DNA from: Sipunculus nudus
Lineage: Eukaryota; Annelida; Sipuncula; Golfingiida; Sipunculidae
Length of the DNA: 64,000 nucleotides
Direction: 5' to 3'
NCBI GenBank assembly: GCA_026874595.1
Contig: CM049309.1
Span: 92,276,723-92,340,722, forward strand
A model generated the notes under the pieces. That model saw only the letters and a list, made by a program, of their open reading frames with translations, had not been told where the DNA came from and searched no databases. The position numbers and the translations under genes are program-made. Positions 23,545-35,539 of this stretch are shown in pieces. Numbering within the stretch: position 1 is the first letter of the stretch; the number at the start of each line of letters is the position of its first letter.

Positions 23545-26500
23545 TGACATGGTGAATGAAAACTTGAATAAAAGCTTCTCTTTTCTATAAATTTCTTTGA
23601 AATTTCAGATTTTAAAAGATTAAATCCTTATGTATAGATGCTGTTAAAATTAAATCAACAGTGCTTACATGGGAAATACATGCCGTAGCCAAAGTTGGAC
23701 AATATTTAAGGTACTGATTTTTTATTTATGGTAATAACTTAAAAAATTTGCAAAATTCAGATCTAATTTTGCGTTAACAATTGAATCTTGATTTAATAAA
23801 GTTATATCCCTGAAAAAAGTCTCCGGCTTCAGCAATTCTCATGTTAAGACAGTAAATTTATTTCCTGATTTTTATAAACAAGGGACCCATGGGTCACGGC
23901 GCTCAGCTGTTATATATGATAAAAAATATGATTTGGGAAAGAGGCACATGCTTGTTTTGTGTGGTAATAAATATAAGCTTTATTATGAGTTGTTGGTGTT
24001 TAGCTTATGTATGATTTGGATAGTATCTTTGGAGACAGGGAAGAGGATTGATTTCATTTATTTTATTAACAAAAGGAGTGCTATTAGCACACAGATTTTG
24101 ACTTGGCCATATAACTTATAAGCAGCACATATTATAAAAGAGTTTAACTATTTATTAAAATTTAATAACAAATATTGTGCCAATATAATTTTTATAAAAA
24201 AAAAAATAATAAGAAAATCATATGATTTTTAAAAATAAAATATAACTGAAATGATTATTGAAATAATATTATAGAATATATTCATGAATGCATTCATAAA
24301 TACATTTTGAAAGTATCTGCACTGGTATTCAAATACTTTCATTTTTACCTGAATTCCCATTCTTATGCAATAAAATTTGTTAATGCAGTACATATTCATA
24401 TTCGTATTCAAATACATTTGCAAAGCATTCGCACCATGTCTAGTATTTATTCAGTTTTAGCCAAACAAAGATGTTGAGAATCCAGAATATACAAAATTCA
24501 CAAATTTAAATAATGATCATAAGTACCTGGTTTTATGGCTTTTATTGATATTAAAAAAAATAAATATAATATATTCACTTTAGACTACTTTCACATCAAT
24601 CTACACACTAGACACAGTAGGAATCAAGATTAATATTATCAACTGCATCTTTGACTTTCATTAATTTCCTTTATATGATCCCTTATGATTAGTAAGGAAT
24701 AATATGATTTATTTTTTTATCATTAAAATCTCACTGAAAAATACCATAGGTGACTGCATGGTGTTATTTGGAATAACATTGACATTGGCATTCTATCCAT
24801 CCATACAAGATTCTTACATCATCAGTAACTGCAAGTTAATTTTCTGTTACTCTTCAACTAACAAATTCCTTTTCTATTAATTTTTCTTTAATTTGTTATA
24901 AAAAACCAATACAAAATTATTAATTTATTGTTTATTGTTATGTTGTTTTTCAAAACAACTACTGGAAGAGTTGGGTTGGACACCTGGATCAACTGTGGCT
25001 GGGCATTAGCTGCCTGGCTGCCCCAGTGTATGCTTCGCTCAAGCATGCATAATCTGATGAAAGGTCAACAAGGTCAACATACAGGTGACTGAAGAGGGGC
25101 TGGATTAAGCCTGGGTCTAACATGGTCTCATATAAACATTAATAAAAGCTACAATATTTGGCCAATTTCTTTCAGCTTTCTAAACTACAAAGATGAAATC
25201 CTTATGTGTGCAAGATATGAAAATTATATCAACAGTGCTCTCAGGAAACAAACGTCCCATGGTCAAAGTTGGGCAAAATTTAAGGTACTAATTTTATTTT
25301 TATACTAATAACTTATAAAATTTGAAAAATTCAGAACTAATTTTTGGTATTCAATTGAATCTTGATTAAATAATGTTACATCCCTGACAAAAAATCTCTA
25401 GCTTCAGCAATCCTCTTGTTAAGGGAGTAAATATATTTCTTGATTTTTTACAAAGTGCATTATGTTTGGGCCCATAACTTAAAACAATTACGTAATACTG
25501 ACATCATTTCTGGCATGTGCATAGCGAATGTATAGAAAATATGTATATTATATATGATCAAAGTCAGATCAGTGGTTTTGATATTAGGCAGTCTTACAGT
25601 GTAACAATGGGTTTTTAATGGAAAAATGAAGTTTTTCATTAATATTTTGAAGGGATTAAGTCCTAGTGATAAAATTCTTGGCATGGTAGGGGATTTTGGA
25701 GACATCTAACTGTATGCTAAATTTAAGGAACTTAGAGCTGAAGCTGGGGAGCTGAGCTCTAGCAAACTGCATAATACTAGCTTGATGTAAACTTGATGTG
25801 ACATGGTGCTTGAAAACTTGAATAAAATCTACAGTTTTTTATCAACTGGTTTCAAATTTTTGGTGTTAACAGACAAAATGCTAACAAAAAAATTGCTAAC
25901 AAAAAAATGCTGTGAAAATTAAATCCACAGTACTTACAGGAAAAAAACGTGCCATGGTCAAACTTGGGCAAAATTTAAGGTACCAATTTTATATTTTTGC
26001 CAATATTTAAAAAAATCTAACAGATTTTGATCTAATTTTCAGTATACAATTAAATTTTGATCAATTAAAGTTGTATTACTGAAAAAAAGTCCCTACCTTT
26101 AATACTTTTGGTCTTAAGTGACCAAATATCTTTCCTGATTTTTTTACAAAGTCCATTATGTTTGGGCCCATAACTTTTTTAAATTAAATAATACTGACTT
26201 AATTTCTGGCATGTACGTAGGAACTATATAGAGGAATATTTATGGTAAATATGAAGTAAACCAGATGAGTGGTTTTGATATTAGGCAGTCCTGAAGTGTG
26301 AAAATAGATTTCTAATAAAAAATTGAGGTTTTTCCTTAATATCTCGAAGGAACAAAGTCCTACTGACCCAATTTTCGGCATGGTAGGAGATTATTGGGAC
26401 ATCTAACTGTATGGCAAATTTCAGATTCGTCAGTCCAATGGTGTCGAAACGTGCCAGTCTTACGGACGGACATCCGGACAAACGGACGGACGGACAGACA

Positions 26501-26957
26501 GATGGACGGACAACGGACAATGGACCACGACTATAGCTCAGATGACTTATAGTCAGCTGAGCTAAAAAAAATTACATTATATTTGGACCAATAACTTCAA
26601 AACAATACTCAATACTGACCTAAATTTTGGTATGTCTATACAAAATAGATGGAAGAATATGAATACTGAATATAATCAAAAACAGACCAGTGGTTTCAAT
26701 ATTAGGCAGCCTTGAAGTGTAACAATGGCTTTTTTATGGAAAACGGAGGTTTTTCCTTTATATTTCAAAGGAACGAAGTCCTGGTGACCCAATTTTTGTT
26801 ATGGTAGGAGATTTTGGGACATCTAACTGTATGCAAAATTTTGGATTTATATGTCCAACGGTTTAAAAATGTGCCCTGTTAACGGCCGGACAGACATCGG
26901 ACCACATAGGATCACGTCTATAGCTCAGATGACTTATAGTCAGCTGAGCTAAAAATC
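23545..26957 (+). mobile_element. outer HP-1 copy, split by an inner HP-1
   Basis: 23545-23877 and 26570-26957 are two parts of one HP-1 copy. The left part stops in the tttcctgatttttata block, and the right part resumes with ttacattatatttggacc, which follows that block in other copies. It has its own GGACAGAC tract and hairpin at about 26920-26953. Confidence 0.65.
23878..26568 (+). mobile_element. inner HP-1 element, long form, complete
   Basis: ACAAGGGACCCATGGGTCAC at the 5' end and a GGACGGACGGACAGACAG tract followed by the HP-1 hairpin at the 3' end. It is inserted in another HP-1 copy and is collinear with 12333-14944. Confidence 0.75.
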
Positions 26958-27161
26958 TGTCACATACAAAACTGCTTATATATCAGTTATAATTACTTGT
27001 GTTAACTGAAATTGCTAATAAAATTTATACAGTAACTCAAAGTCAAAGGTGTTTTAGGTTTCCTGCTGTGTGCTAAGCATTCCTGAATATTAGATACTGA
27101 TAATACATCAGCATGACTAGAATGACAGAATGAGTTAGTCAGTGAAGGGTAAAGTTTTTAC

Positions 27162-27305
27162 CTTTTTATATGTAACTTGGCCCTCATTGTCGACACGTCT
27201 ATGCCCAATCTTGCGGTCCCGTAGTGTGCTTGATCGTTCCCCTCGGAGAGTGCTGGATCTGGACCCGGATGTTTTACTACCAAAGCTTGTCCCTGGAGTT
27301 GTGAC
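27162..27305 (-). CDS. PIP5K1: PIP5K1 exon with KIGHRRVD...TYKK signature
   Basis: A 144-nt exon of exactly 48 codons, phase 0 at both ends. It reads VTTPGTSFGSKTSGSRSSTL, then RGERSSTLRDRKIGHRRVD and NEGQVTYKK. KIGHR.VD...TYKK is the conserved pre-kinase motif of type I PIP kinases (human: KKIGHRSVDSSGETTYKK). The first 30 residues are rich in Ser, Thr and Arg and look disordered, as in other family members. Acceptor is cttgcag and donor AAAAAG|gtaaaaac, which is usable. The next exon begins at a lysine (KPTSEL), matching the family alignment. The overlapping + strand frame across this exon is a shadow. Confidence 0.95.
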
Positions 27306-27908
27306 CTGCAAGGTGAAACAAAATACATATAAAAACATATGAAATATATAAAATACATCCTACTGTTAAATGAACCAATACAAGAGGATGATGCAGAAAT
27401 GCACATAACCTGAACATAATCTCTGCTAACTTGGTAAACACAGGTAAATAGTTGGTAGTGTTACAAACTGGTTGGAAAATCATGTTTGACAGCTGAATGA
27501 AAAGAACAAATGATGATTGATTATTAATCCATAAATGCATGATCCTCCTCCACCTTTTAATTTTTGATCATTTGAAGGACTCTTCACCAATATGACAACT
27601 TTTCAACACTTTTGTTGAGTAGTTCATGGACTTATTGCCATTGATACAATCAATGGCAATCGTACTTGTCAAGAGATGTTATTTCAGTTTTATCGCAACA
27701 ACTGTAGACAGCTGGATGAATTTAAATGTGAAACAAGGCCTACAGGCCTAATGCGAACCTGTGCATTGGGAAATACACCAGGTATAATGCTTCAATGCTG
27801 GACCATGACTTCTCATGTATATGAACAATGCAGGTACTAAACATTTTGAATAAGAAACAATTACACAAACATCACTGCTGAAATTCTGGCATGGGTGCAC
27901 ACAACACA
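27306..27908. other. unique intron sequence upstream of exon 27162-27305
   Basis: No repeat family of this window matches. The minus frames at 27135-27540 are the PIP5K1 exon read into its intron or shadows of it. Confidence 0.5.
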
Positions 27909-29127
27909 ACTAAGGACCCATGGGTCTCAACGCTCAGTTGAATTTTTCTATAAGGATATTTTGAAAGAAATTTTTCAGAATGACAGTCCTGAGACCTTAA
28001 CCAATGACCTTGTAACCAAAAAATCTTAGAACTTAATATTCTTGAACTTGCAGCATTAGGATTATTGTAACAATCTTTTAACTAGAATATCAGCAGAAGC
28101 TGACAAAAGCCCTCAGCCAAAAGAACAGTGTTTAGAGGTGGTAACAGTAACTAAAAAGTACTAAATATCTGTTTTCACATGGATGTATATCTGTACATGT
28201 CTCAGTTATAAATTTAAAATGGAGAGGTATGTACCATGATTCATCACAATCCACCAAATGCTTCCTGAAATATAAGCTTCTAAAGTTTTATTCTATTATA
28301 AGCTCTGTGACCTTGAAAAGTAGGTCAAGGTCACCCATCTTCGAACTTGACCGAGATTTTGTCCATATACATCTTCACCAAAGAAATAAAATTCCTATTG
28401 TGAATCATTTAAGAGATATCCCGCTCACAAGGACAAAGTTGAAAAATCCAAGAAAAATTCATTAAAAATCAGAAATTGTAGGTGGCGCCCCCAAACTCGT
28501 GCAGCAGTTACAGACCATCAGTCCCTATGATCATAGTAAGTATTGTGAAAATCCACCTAATGGTTCCTGAGAAATAAGCTTCTAAATGTTTTTTCTATAA
28601 TCAGCTCTAAAACGTAGAAAAATAGGTCAAGGTCACCCATCTTCGAACTTGACCGAGATTTTGTCAATATACATCTTCACTGAAAAAATAATATTCCTAC
28701 AGTGAATCCTTTTAGAGATATCCCGCTCACAAGCCCAAAGTTGAAAAATCCGATAAAAATTAATTAAAAATCAGAAATTGTAGGTGGCGCCACCAAACTT
28801 GTGTAGCAGGTACAGACTATCAGTCCCAATAATCATAGTAAGTTTTGTGAAAATCCACCAAATGGTTACTGAGTAATAAGCATCTAAGTGTTTTTCTATA
28901 ATCAGCTCTAAAATGTAAAAAAATAGGTCAAGGTCACCCATCTTTGAACTTGACCGAGATTTTGTCGATATACATCTTTTCCGAGGAAATGAAATTCTGA
29001 CGGTGAATCCTTTTCAAGATATCCCGCTCACAAGGTAAAAGTTAACGGACGCAGGACGGACGGACAGACGGACAGACAGCTTGGGTGACGACAATAGCCC
29101 ATCAGCCTAAGGGCTGAGGGCTAAAAA
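27909..29127 (+). mobile_element. HP-4 element, probably complete, with three ~302-bp core repeats
   Basis: 5' end AAGGACCCATGGGTCTC with CGCTCAGTTG. Core units are marked by CCTGA(A/G)A(T/A)ATAAGC near 28260, 28564 and 28866. Each carries TAGGTCAAGGTCACCCATCT. A GGACGGACGGACAGACGG tract and the hairpin TAGCCCATCAGC / GCTGAGGGCTA end at 29127. Confidence 0.65.
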
Positions 29128-29821
29128 GTGACCTTGACCTCTGACCAGATAACCTCAAATTCTACAGGTTTCCCTCACTTTGGGCAAGTAAGCCATGTGT
29201 GAATGTTGGAAAGTTCTGGATGAAAAGTTTGATTTACAGTGCATCCACAATCTTTTTAAAGATGTGGCTTCTGTGACCTTCAACTTAGATCGCTGGACCC
29301 TGAAAATCAAAATGAATTTATATATGTGGTTGGTCATTATTAAATCAAGTTTGAAGCCAGTCTGTCTATCCAAAGCAGAATTATCATCCATAAACTAATT
29401 TGTGAATGGATGGGCCCTGTGACCTTGACCTTTGACCTATGACCCAAAAATCAAATAGAATCTTCCCCTAGTGGCAGGTTAGCAATATCTTGAAGATGGA
29501 AGGTTTGCGATGAAAAGTTTGGCTTCAAATGCATACACATTCCTTTTAAAGAAATGGGTCCTGTGACCTTGACCTTTGACCATTGGCCCCTTAAATCAAC
29601 ATGGTTGTTTCTTTAGTGGTGGGCCATTTACAAGTTAAGTTTGAAACCAATTTATCAAACTTAACAGGCATTATCATCTGGAAACTAATTTGTGTGGATG
29701 GACGGATTGACAGACAGACAGACATACAAACAGTCAGACTGACAGACAGGGTGATTAGTAAAGGGCATCCACTTGTGATCAATAAACACACCAGGTTTTG
29801 GGACGCCAGATGTAATGACAG
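29128..29821 (+). repeat. HP-7 repeat, ~145-bp units with TGACCTTGACCTTTGACC
   Basis: Units start near 29129, 29273, 29418 and 29561, each with a TGTGACCTTGACCTTTGACC-like box, and end in a GACAGACAGACATAC tract. Related to 35540-36990. Open frames on both strands are byproducts. Confidence 0.6.
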
Positions 29822-29884
29822 CTGAGAAACTGACATGATTGTTGTCATTTTATAGTAAATAAATAGAAAAATATTTGTTAAAAT

Positions 29885-30236
29885 AGGAAAACCACCACGT
29901 TTCAGGAACTGACAAAACTAATCATGGTCAATATTCAAGGCAAGATTCATGACAAACCATGCATTAATTATCAAGATATTAGAGGTTTTGTATCAAATTT
30001 TTTACTATTCTGGGGGTTACTTTCAAGTCCCATAGCTCGAAGGAAAAAGGTTACAGTGACCTCATTTCAGGTTTCCAAGGAAATTTTTAATTGACCTCCC
30101 TGGATATTCACTTAGAAGTTTCTAGGACCAACTGTTATGATTTGTGCCCTGCTAACGAAAGGCCGGACGTCCAGACGGACGACGGACAAAGCGCCATTCC
30201 TATACCTCAGTTGACTTACAGTCAGCTGAGCTAAAA
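29885..30236 (+). mobile_element. HP-1 short-subtype, 3' fragment
   Basis: Matches the 3' end of 20869-22263, including the GGACGTCCAGACGGAC tract and the terminal hairpin. The 5' part is missing. Confidence 0.6.
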
Positions 30237-33200
30237 ATGATTGTAGCTGGCACCAACAGTCTTGTATACAACAAAGCTATCAGAGATATATACATATGCC
30301 CAAGTTCAGACTGATATATCAAACCCCTCCTGAGAAATAAGCTGGGACACACACTGTGCAAAAATGTATTGTAGGTGGCACCACCAGTCTTGTATACGAC
30401 AAGTATACGATAATTAAAATACAATAGGTATAAATATGCCCAATTTCAGGATGATATATCAAATTCCTCTATAGAAATAAGCAGGCACAAAAGTCACACA
30501 CACTGTGCAAATGTCATTATAGGTGGTAACACCTGTCTTGTGAAAGAGAAACCCACCAAAGACACATAGACAGGTCAAAATATTAGGCCAATACATCAAA
30601 CTTACCTTAAGTCTGATGCATGGGGCTGACCACACTTAAGTGAGAAAGGCAGTTGCCCCGAGTGAACTGTGACAAATCCGCTAGCTCAGGCTACTGCACT
30701 GAGTGAACTCATGACCTGCACCTGGGTAGACTGGGTGAACTTTTGACCTGTACCTGGCTGCACTGAGTGAACTCTTGACCTGTTGCCTAATCTAATACAG
30801 TTGGCAGTCTGCCAAAGCTATAAATAGATTGGCTCCACATGCAGCCCTGAGGGGCATGACACCCATGAGGTGATCACATGGTGCCCATGAGGTGTTCACA
30901 TGTCACCCATGAGGGGATCACATGCTTGTGCTTGGCTGCACTGACTGAACTCTTGACCTATATCTGGCTGCACTGAATGAATTCTTGATCTATTGCCAAA
31001 TCTGAAACAGTTGGCAAATCTGTTTACACATACTGAAAGGATTTGGCTAAAATGCTTTATTTTAAGCTGAAATATTCATAAACTGTTTATCAAAATATCT
31101 AGAAAAATAAAAGATTCAGTTCTTTCATTGTTAAAGGTCCAATAATTCTGTCAAAAATCATTCAAGTAAACTTGAACAAAGGCCACCTAAGAATAATTTT
31201 TGTGCCATGTAACAGAAGTTATAATTGAAACAATAATTTTGTAGAAGAACAGTTTTGCAGTCCCCAGTTTGAGTTAGACATAATAATGGCCATAAGACCA
31301 ACTTAAGTTTTTCTGTTATTATTGAAAGAACCATGTCCTACGATAATTCTTTTGAAAAATTGAATGATTCAACTTCACAGTTTCATCATAAACAATTTAA
31401 GCTGAAAGAGGCTAAAATTATGAGGTTTTTGCCCATAAAAACAGGTCAATGTAGGTGGCACATCAAAATCTGCAACTTCAAATATGAGTCATGTGACCAA
31501 CATTTGCACAATACTTGGTAATGCTAGCTTCTGTCATTTCTGAGATAACTTACTTGGCCAAATGACCGTTCCAATTCATTTAACTCCACTAAAATTCATA
31601 AAATGCAAACCATTTGAACAAACTTAAGAGTGCTTGCCTCTGGGATCATTTCTATAAAATATTGAACAATTTGGCTGGACCGTTTACAAGAAGACTTTTA
31701 AAGGTTTTTCGGCTTTTCCCCTATAAAATCTAAGTAAATGCAGATAGCAAAAAACATAAGCTGAATCCCACAACATTTGAAATGTGACAGATAACTGCAT
31801 AAAATCTGGGAATGGTAGCACCTGCAATTCCTGAGAAATTATGGGTTGATATACAGATGACCAAAGACCCCCGTACAAAAAAAGGTCAATGCAGGTGGCG
31901 CCACCAATACCTGAATTTCATATATGACTCATGTGACCAACACTGGCATAATATTTGGTGATGATAGCTCTGGGGGTTTCTGAGATTGTCATTTTAGGAT
32001 GCTTTTTTGGACAGATGACTAGGTTCAACTTCCTGTAATATGGCCAAAATTTACAGAAATTTAACCATTTGAACAAATTTGAGAGAGATGGTATAAAAGA
32101 TTATTTCTGTGAAATATTGAACAAATTGGCTTGACCGTTTCAGAGGAGAAGATTTTTAAAGTTTTTTTAGCTTTTTCTCTATAAAATCTAAGAAAATGCA
32201 GATTTTTTTTCAGATGGCTAATTATTTGCATTAAATTTCATGATGCTAGCTCCAGTCATTTTTGAAATAGTATGGGTTAACGTATACCTGTGATTGTAAA
32301 CATTGCCTTGTATGAGGAAATTTAAAATCATAAATCTACATTTTTTAAAAGTTTTTAAAAAACATTCTTGTCAATATTAACCATAGATAACCTGAAATCT
32401 AAATGTCTGGAGGCATGATGTAATGGATGCTGATAAACTGGTTCAAGGCTAGATGTATCTGCTTCACGCAGCTAACATATATGGTAAAATGATTCAATTC
32501 AATCTTTATTATTCAGCCAAAATTCATCCTTTGGAACCATAAAAGACAATTATTATAACAATTATTCAGGGGATTATTCTTGTAAAATATTAAACAAATT
32601 GGCCTCAGTGGCGTCAGCCAAAAAACGTTTTGCAGGTTTATAACTCATATGGGAAAATAAAGCAAAATGGCTAAGTTAAGCTTCCAATAACTCAGCCAAA
32701 AATTACTGAACCAAAACCATTTGAACAAACTTGAATTATCAACATCTAAGGATAATTAATGTGTGAGATTTAAGAATTTTGCCCTGTGGTTTTTAAGAAG
32801 AAGATCTTTGTAGCCACTGAACTAAAATGGGCTGTTATGGCATATGACTAAATTTAGCTTGCCATAACTCAGCCAAAAGTCACTGAACTGAGACCATTTG
32901 AACAAACTTCAGAAAGCACTACCCTAGGTTCATTTCTGTGCGATATTAAACAATTTGGCCATATGGTTCCAGAGAAGAAGTTTTTTGTAGCCGTCAGTAT
33001 GATACGGGCACTGATGACCCCAGATCAAAAAAGGCCGATGCAGGTGGTGCCACCAATACCTGAATTTCAGACTACTCATGTGACCAACATTGGCATAAAA
33101 TTTGGTGATGACAGCTCCAGCCGTTTCTAAGATTGTAATTTTAGTATGCTTTTTTGGACAGATGACTAAGTTCAACTAGCTGTAACTCGGCTAAAAATCA

Positions 33201-33537
33201 CCGAACTTAAACCATTCGAACAAACTTGAGAGAGATTGTTCCAGGGATCATTTCTGTAAAACACTGGACAATTTGGCTGAACAGTTTCCGAGAAGAAGAT
33301 TTTAAAGCTTTTTTAGCTTTTTCTCTATAAAATCTAAGAAAATGCAGTTAGCCAAAAAATAAGCAAAATCCGATAGAGTTTTTTAGATGACTAATTTTTT
33401 GCAGAAAATTTCTTGATGCTAACTCTTGCCGTTTTCATGATAGTATGGATTAACGTACAGACGATGGACGGCGGACGACGGCCGACAGACGTCAGACGAT
33501 GCCACACCATCGCATAAGCTCACAGGTTCGCTAAAAA
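30237..33537 (+). mobile_element. HP-5 element, copy 2 (longer)
   Basis: Collinear with 741-2962 but longer. It contains three 22-bp repeats (CCCATGAGGTGATCACATG) near 30862-30930 that copy 1 lacks, GGTGGCGCCACC near 31894, an ACGGACGACGG tract and the terminus GCTCACAGGTTCGCTAAAAA. Confidence 0.65.
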
Positions 33538-33823
33538 TTACTGGTGAGAAGATTGCCAATAGCAGATGATCCATTGACACTATGTCTCTTGGCTAAATTC
33601 ACAAGTCAACAAAGACAGTCAAACAAATAGTTTGATAATATGAGAGAAACAATATGGATCTACATAGCATGGCTGAACAATCCAACTTTTTACTTTCCAA
33701 TAACTTTACTCCACATTTCCTGGCAATAAAATTGAAAGACAAAACTGCAGGACTTATTTTTCTAAAACTTTAAAGGATATTTATGTACTCAAACTTAAAA
33801 CTTGGACTTTCATGGTTTTTCAA
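33538..33823. other. unique intron sequence
   Basis: No gene or repeat recognised. Confidence 0.4.
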
Positions 33824-35530
33824 ACAAGTGACCAATGGGTCATGACGCTCAGCCGACTGACATGTTGACAAAGAGTACTTGCACAGGAAACTAACAGGGA
33901 CCTGGACAGCTAAGTGGTAAAACGCTTGGCCTTCTCTGCTGGCGACCCGGGTTCCATTCCCGGTAAGGCTCTGAGAATGGGTTATAGTGGCCCATCCAAG
34001 GTCGGTGGTTTTCTCCAGGCCCTCTGGTTTCCTTCACCCTTACCCACTACCGAGCGCTAAAAACTGAGCCATGGAGAGTGCCTCGGGTTTGTTATTATAA
34101 TTACTTGTACAATCCATGTAAAATAAATAAAGTTTATTGGATAATATAGGTAGCATCACCATTCATGCATATTAGCTTAAGTTCATCAAGAACCATTAGC
34201 ACACCAAATTTGATGACAATCCAACCAGCCTTTCCTGAGGAACCTGGCAATTTGTGTGTATTTTTCATTACTTCTGGGATGCTCAAACATACCCCAAAAC
34301 TCTGAGAATAGAGGTCACAGTGGTCCAATTTCAGGTTTTGAGGGGAGAACTTTTGAGGAATTCTCAAGATGCCAAGTGAGAAGATTCTTGGTCCAATGGT
34401 TATCATTTGTGCTCTACTTTGGTATCAAATTTTCAAATATTTTGGCGTGTGCTTATAACTTAATATAAGCCCAGTTGCTCAAAGATTATGGGTAACAGAG
34501 ACCTAATTTCATGTTTCCAAGGAGACTTTTCATGGACCTCCCAGGATTTTAAGTTAGAAGATTCTAGGTCCAATGGTTATAATTTGTGCCCTGCTTTTGT
34601 ATCTAATTTTCCATTATTCTGGGGTGTACTTCGGAGCCCTATAGCTTGAAGAAAATATGGGTAACAGAGACCTTATTCCAGGTTTCCACAGAGACTTATC
34701 ATGGGCCTCCCTGCATTTCAAGAGAGAAGATTCTAGGTCCAGTCCTTAGGATTTGTGCCCTGTTAACAGATGACCGCATCTCAAGAGGTCTCAAAAATAG
34801 AGAAAAAAAAATCGTAAAAATAAAAAAAAAAAAGCAGGTGGTGCCACCAGTCTGCAGAAACTGATGAAACATTCCATGACCAATATCCATGCAAACAATC
34901 ATGGTTATCAATGCATTAGTTGTTCAGATACTTCAGCTTTTGAATCAAATTTTTGATTATTCAGGGGGGGTACTTCAGAGTCCCTTAGCTCAAAGAATAT
35001 GGGTAACAGAGACCTTATTCCTGGTTTCCTCAGACTTTTCATGGGCCTCCCTGCATATTAAGACAGAAGATTCTAGGTCCAGTCGTTATGATTTGTGCCC
35101 TGTTTACAGATGACCGCATCTTTAAAAGTCTCAAAAATAGACAAAAAAAATCGTAAAAAATAAAAAAAATAGAGGTAGTGCCACCAGTCTGCAGAAACTG
35201 ATGAAACACTCCATGATCAATATCTATGCAAAGAATCATGGTGATCAATGCATTAGTTGTCCAGATACTTGAGCTTACGTATCAAATTTTCCATTATTCT
35301 GGGGGGGTACTTCGGAGCCCCATAGCTCGAAGAATATGGGTAACCGAGACCTAATTCCAGGTTTTATAGGAGAATTTTCATGGATCTCCCTGGATGTCAA
35401 GTAAGAAGATTCCAGGTCCAGCAGTTACGATGTGTGCACTGTAAACGGACAGCCAGCCGGATGGTCGGACAGCCGGACGGACAAAGAGTGATCGCTATAG
35501 CTCAGATGACTTACAGTCAGCTGAGCTAAA
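33824..35530 (+). mobile_element. HP-1 element, short subtype, interrupted by a SINE
   Basis: 5' end ACAAGTGACCAATGGGTCAT. It has three to four core units carrying GTGCCACCAGTCTGCAGAAA, then CCGGACGGACAAAGAGTG and the HP-1 hairpin. A tRNA-derived SINE (33895-34137) sits near its 5' end, at a point where the related copy at 20869 is continuous. Confidence 0.72.
33895..34137 (+). mobile_element. tRNA-derived SINE
   Basis: The head is tRNA-like, with A-box-like AGCTAAGTGGTAAAACGC and B-box-like GGGTTCCATTCCC about 50 nt apart. The central block GGTTTTCTCCAGGCCCTCTGG resembles a conserved domain shared by metazoan SINE families. The tail is AT-rich (AATAAATAAAG). It interrupts an HP-1 element, which dates it after that insertion. 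Confidence 0.7.
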
Positions 35531-35539
35531 AACATATGA

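Noticed and set aside
33897-33970. tRNA gene on the plus strand
   Set aside because: tRNA-like promoter boxes only; it is the head of a SINE inserted in an HP-1 element.
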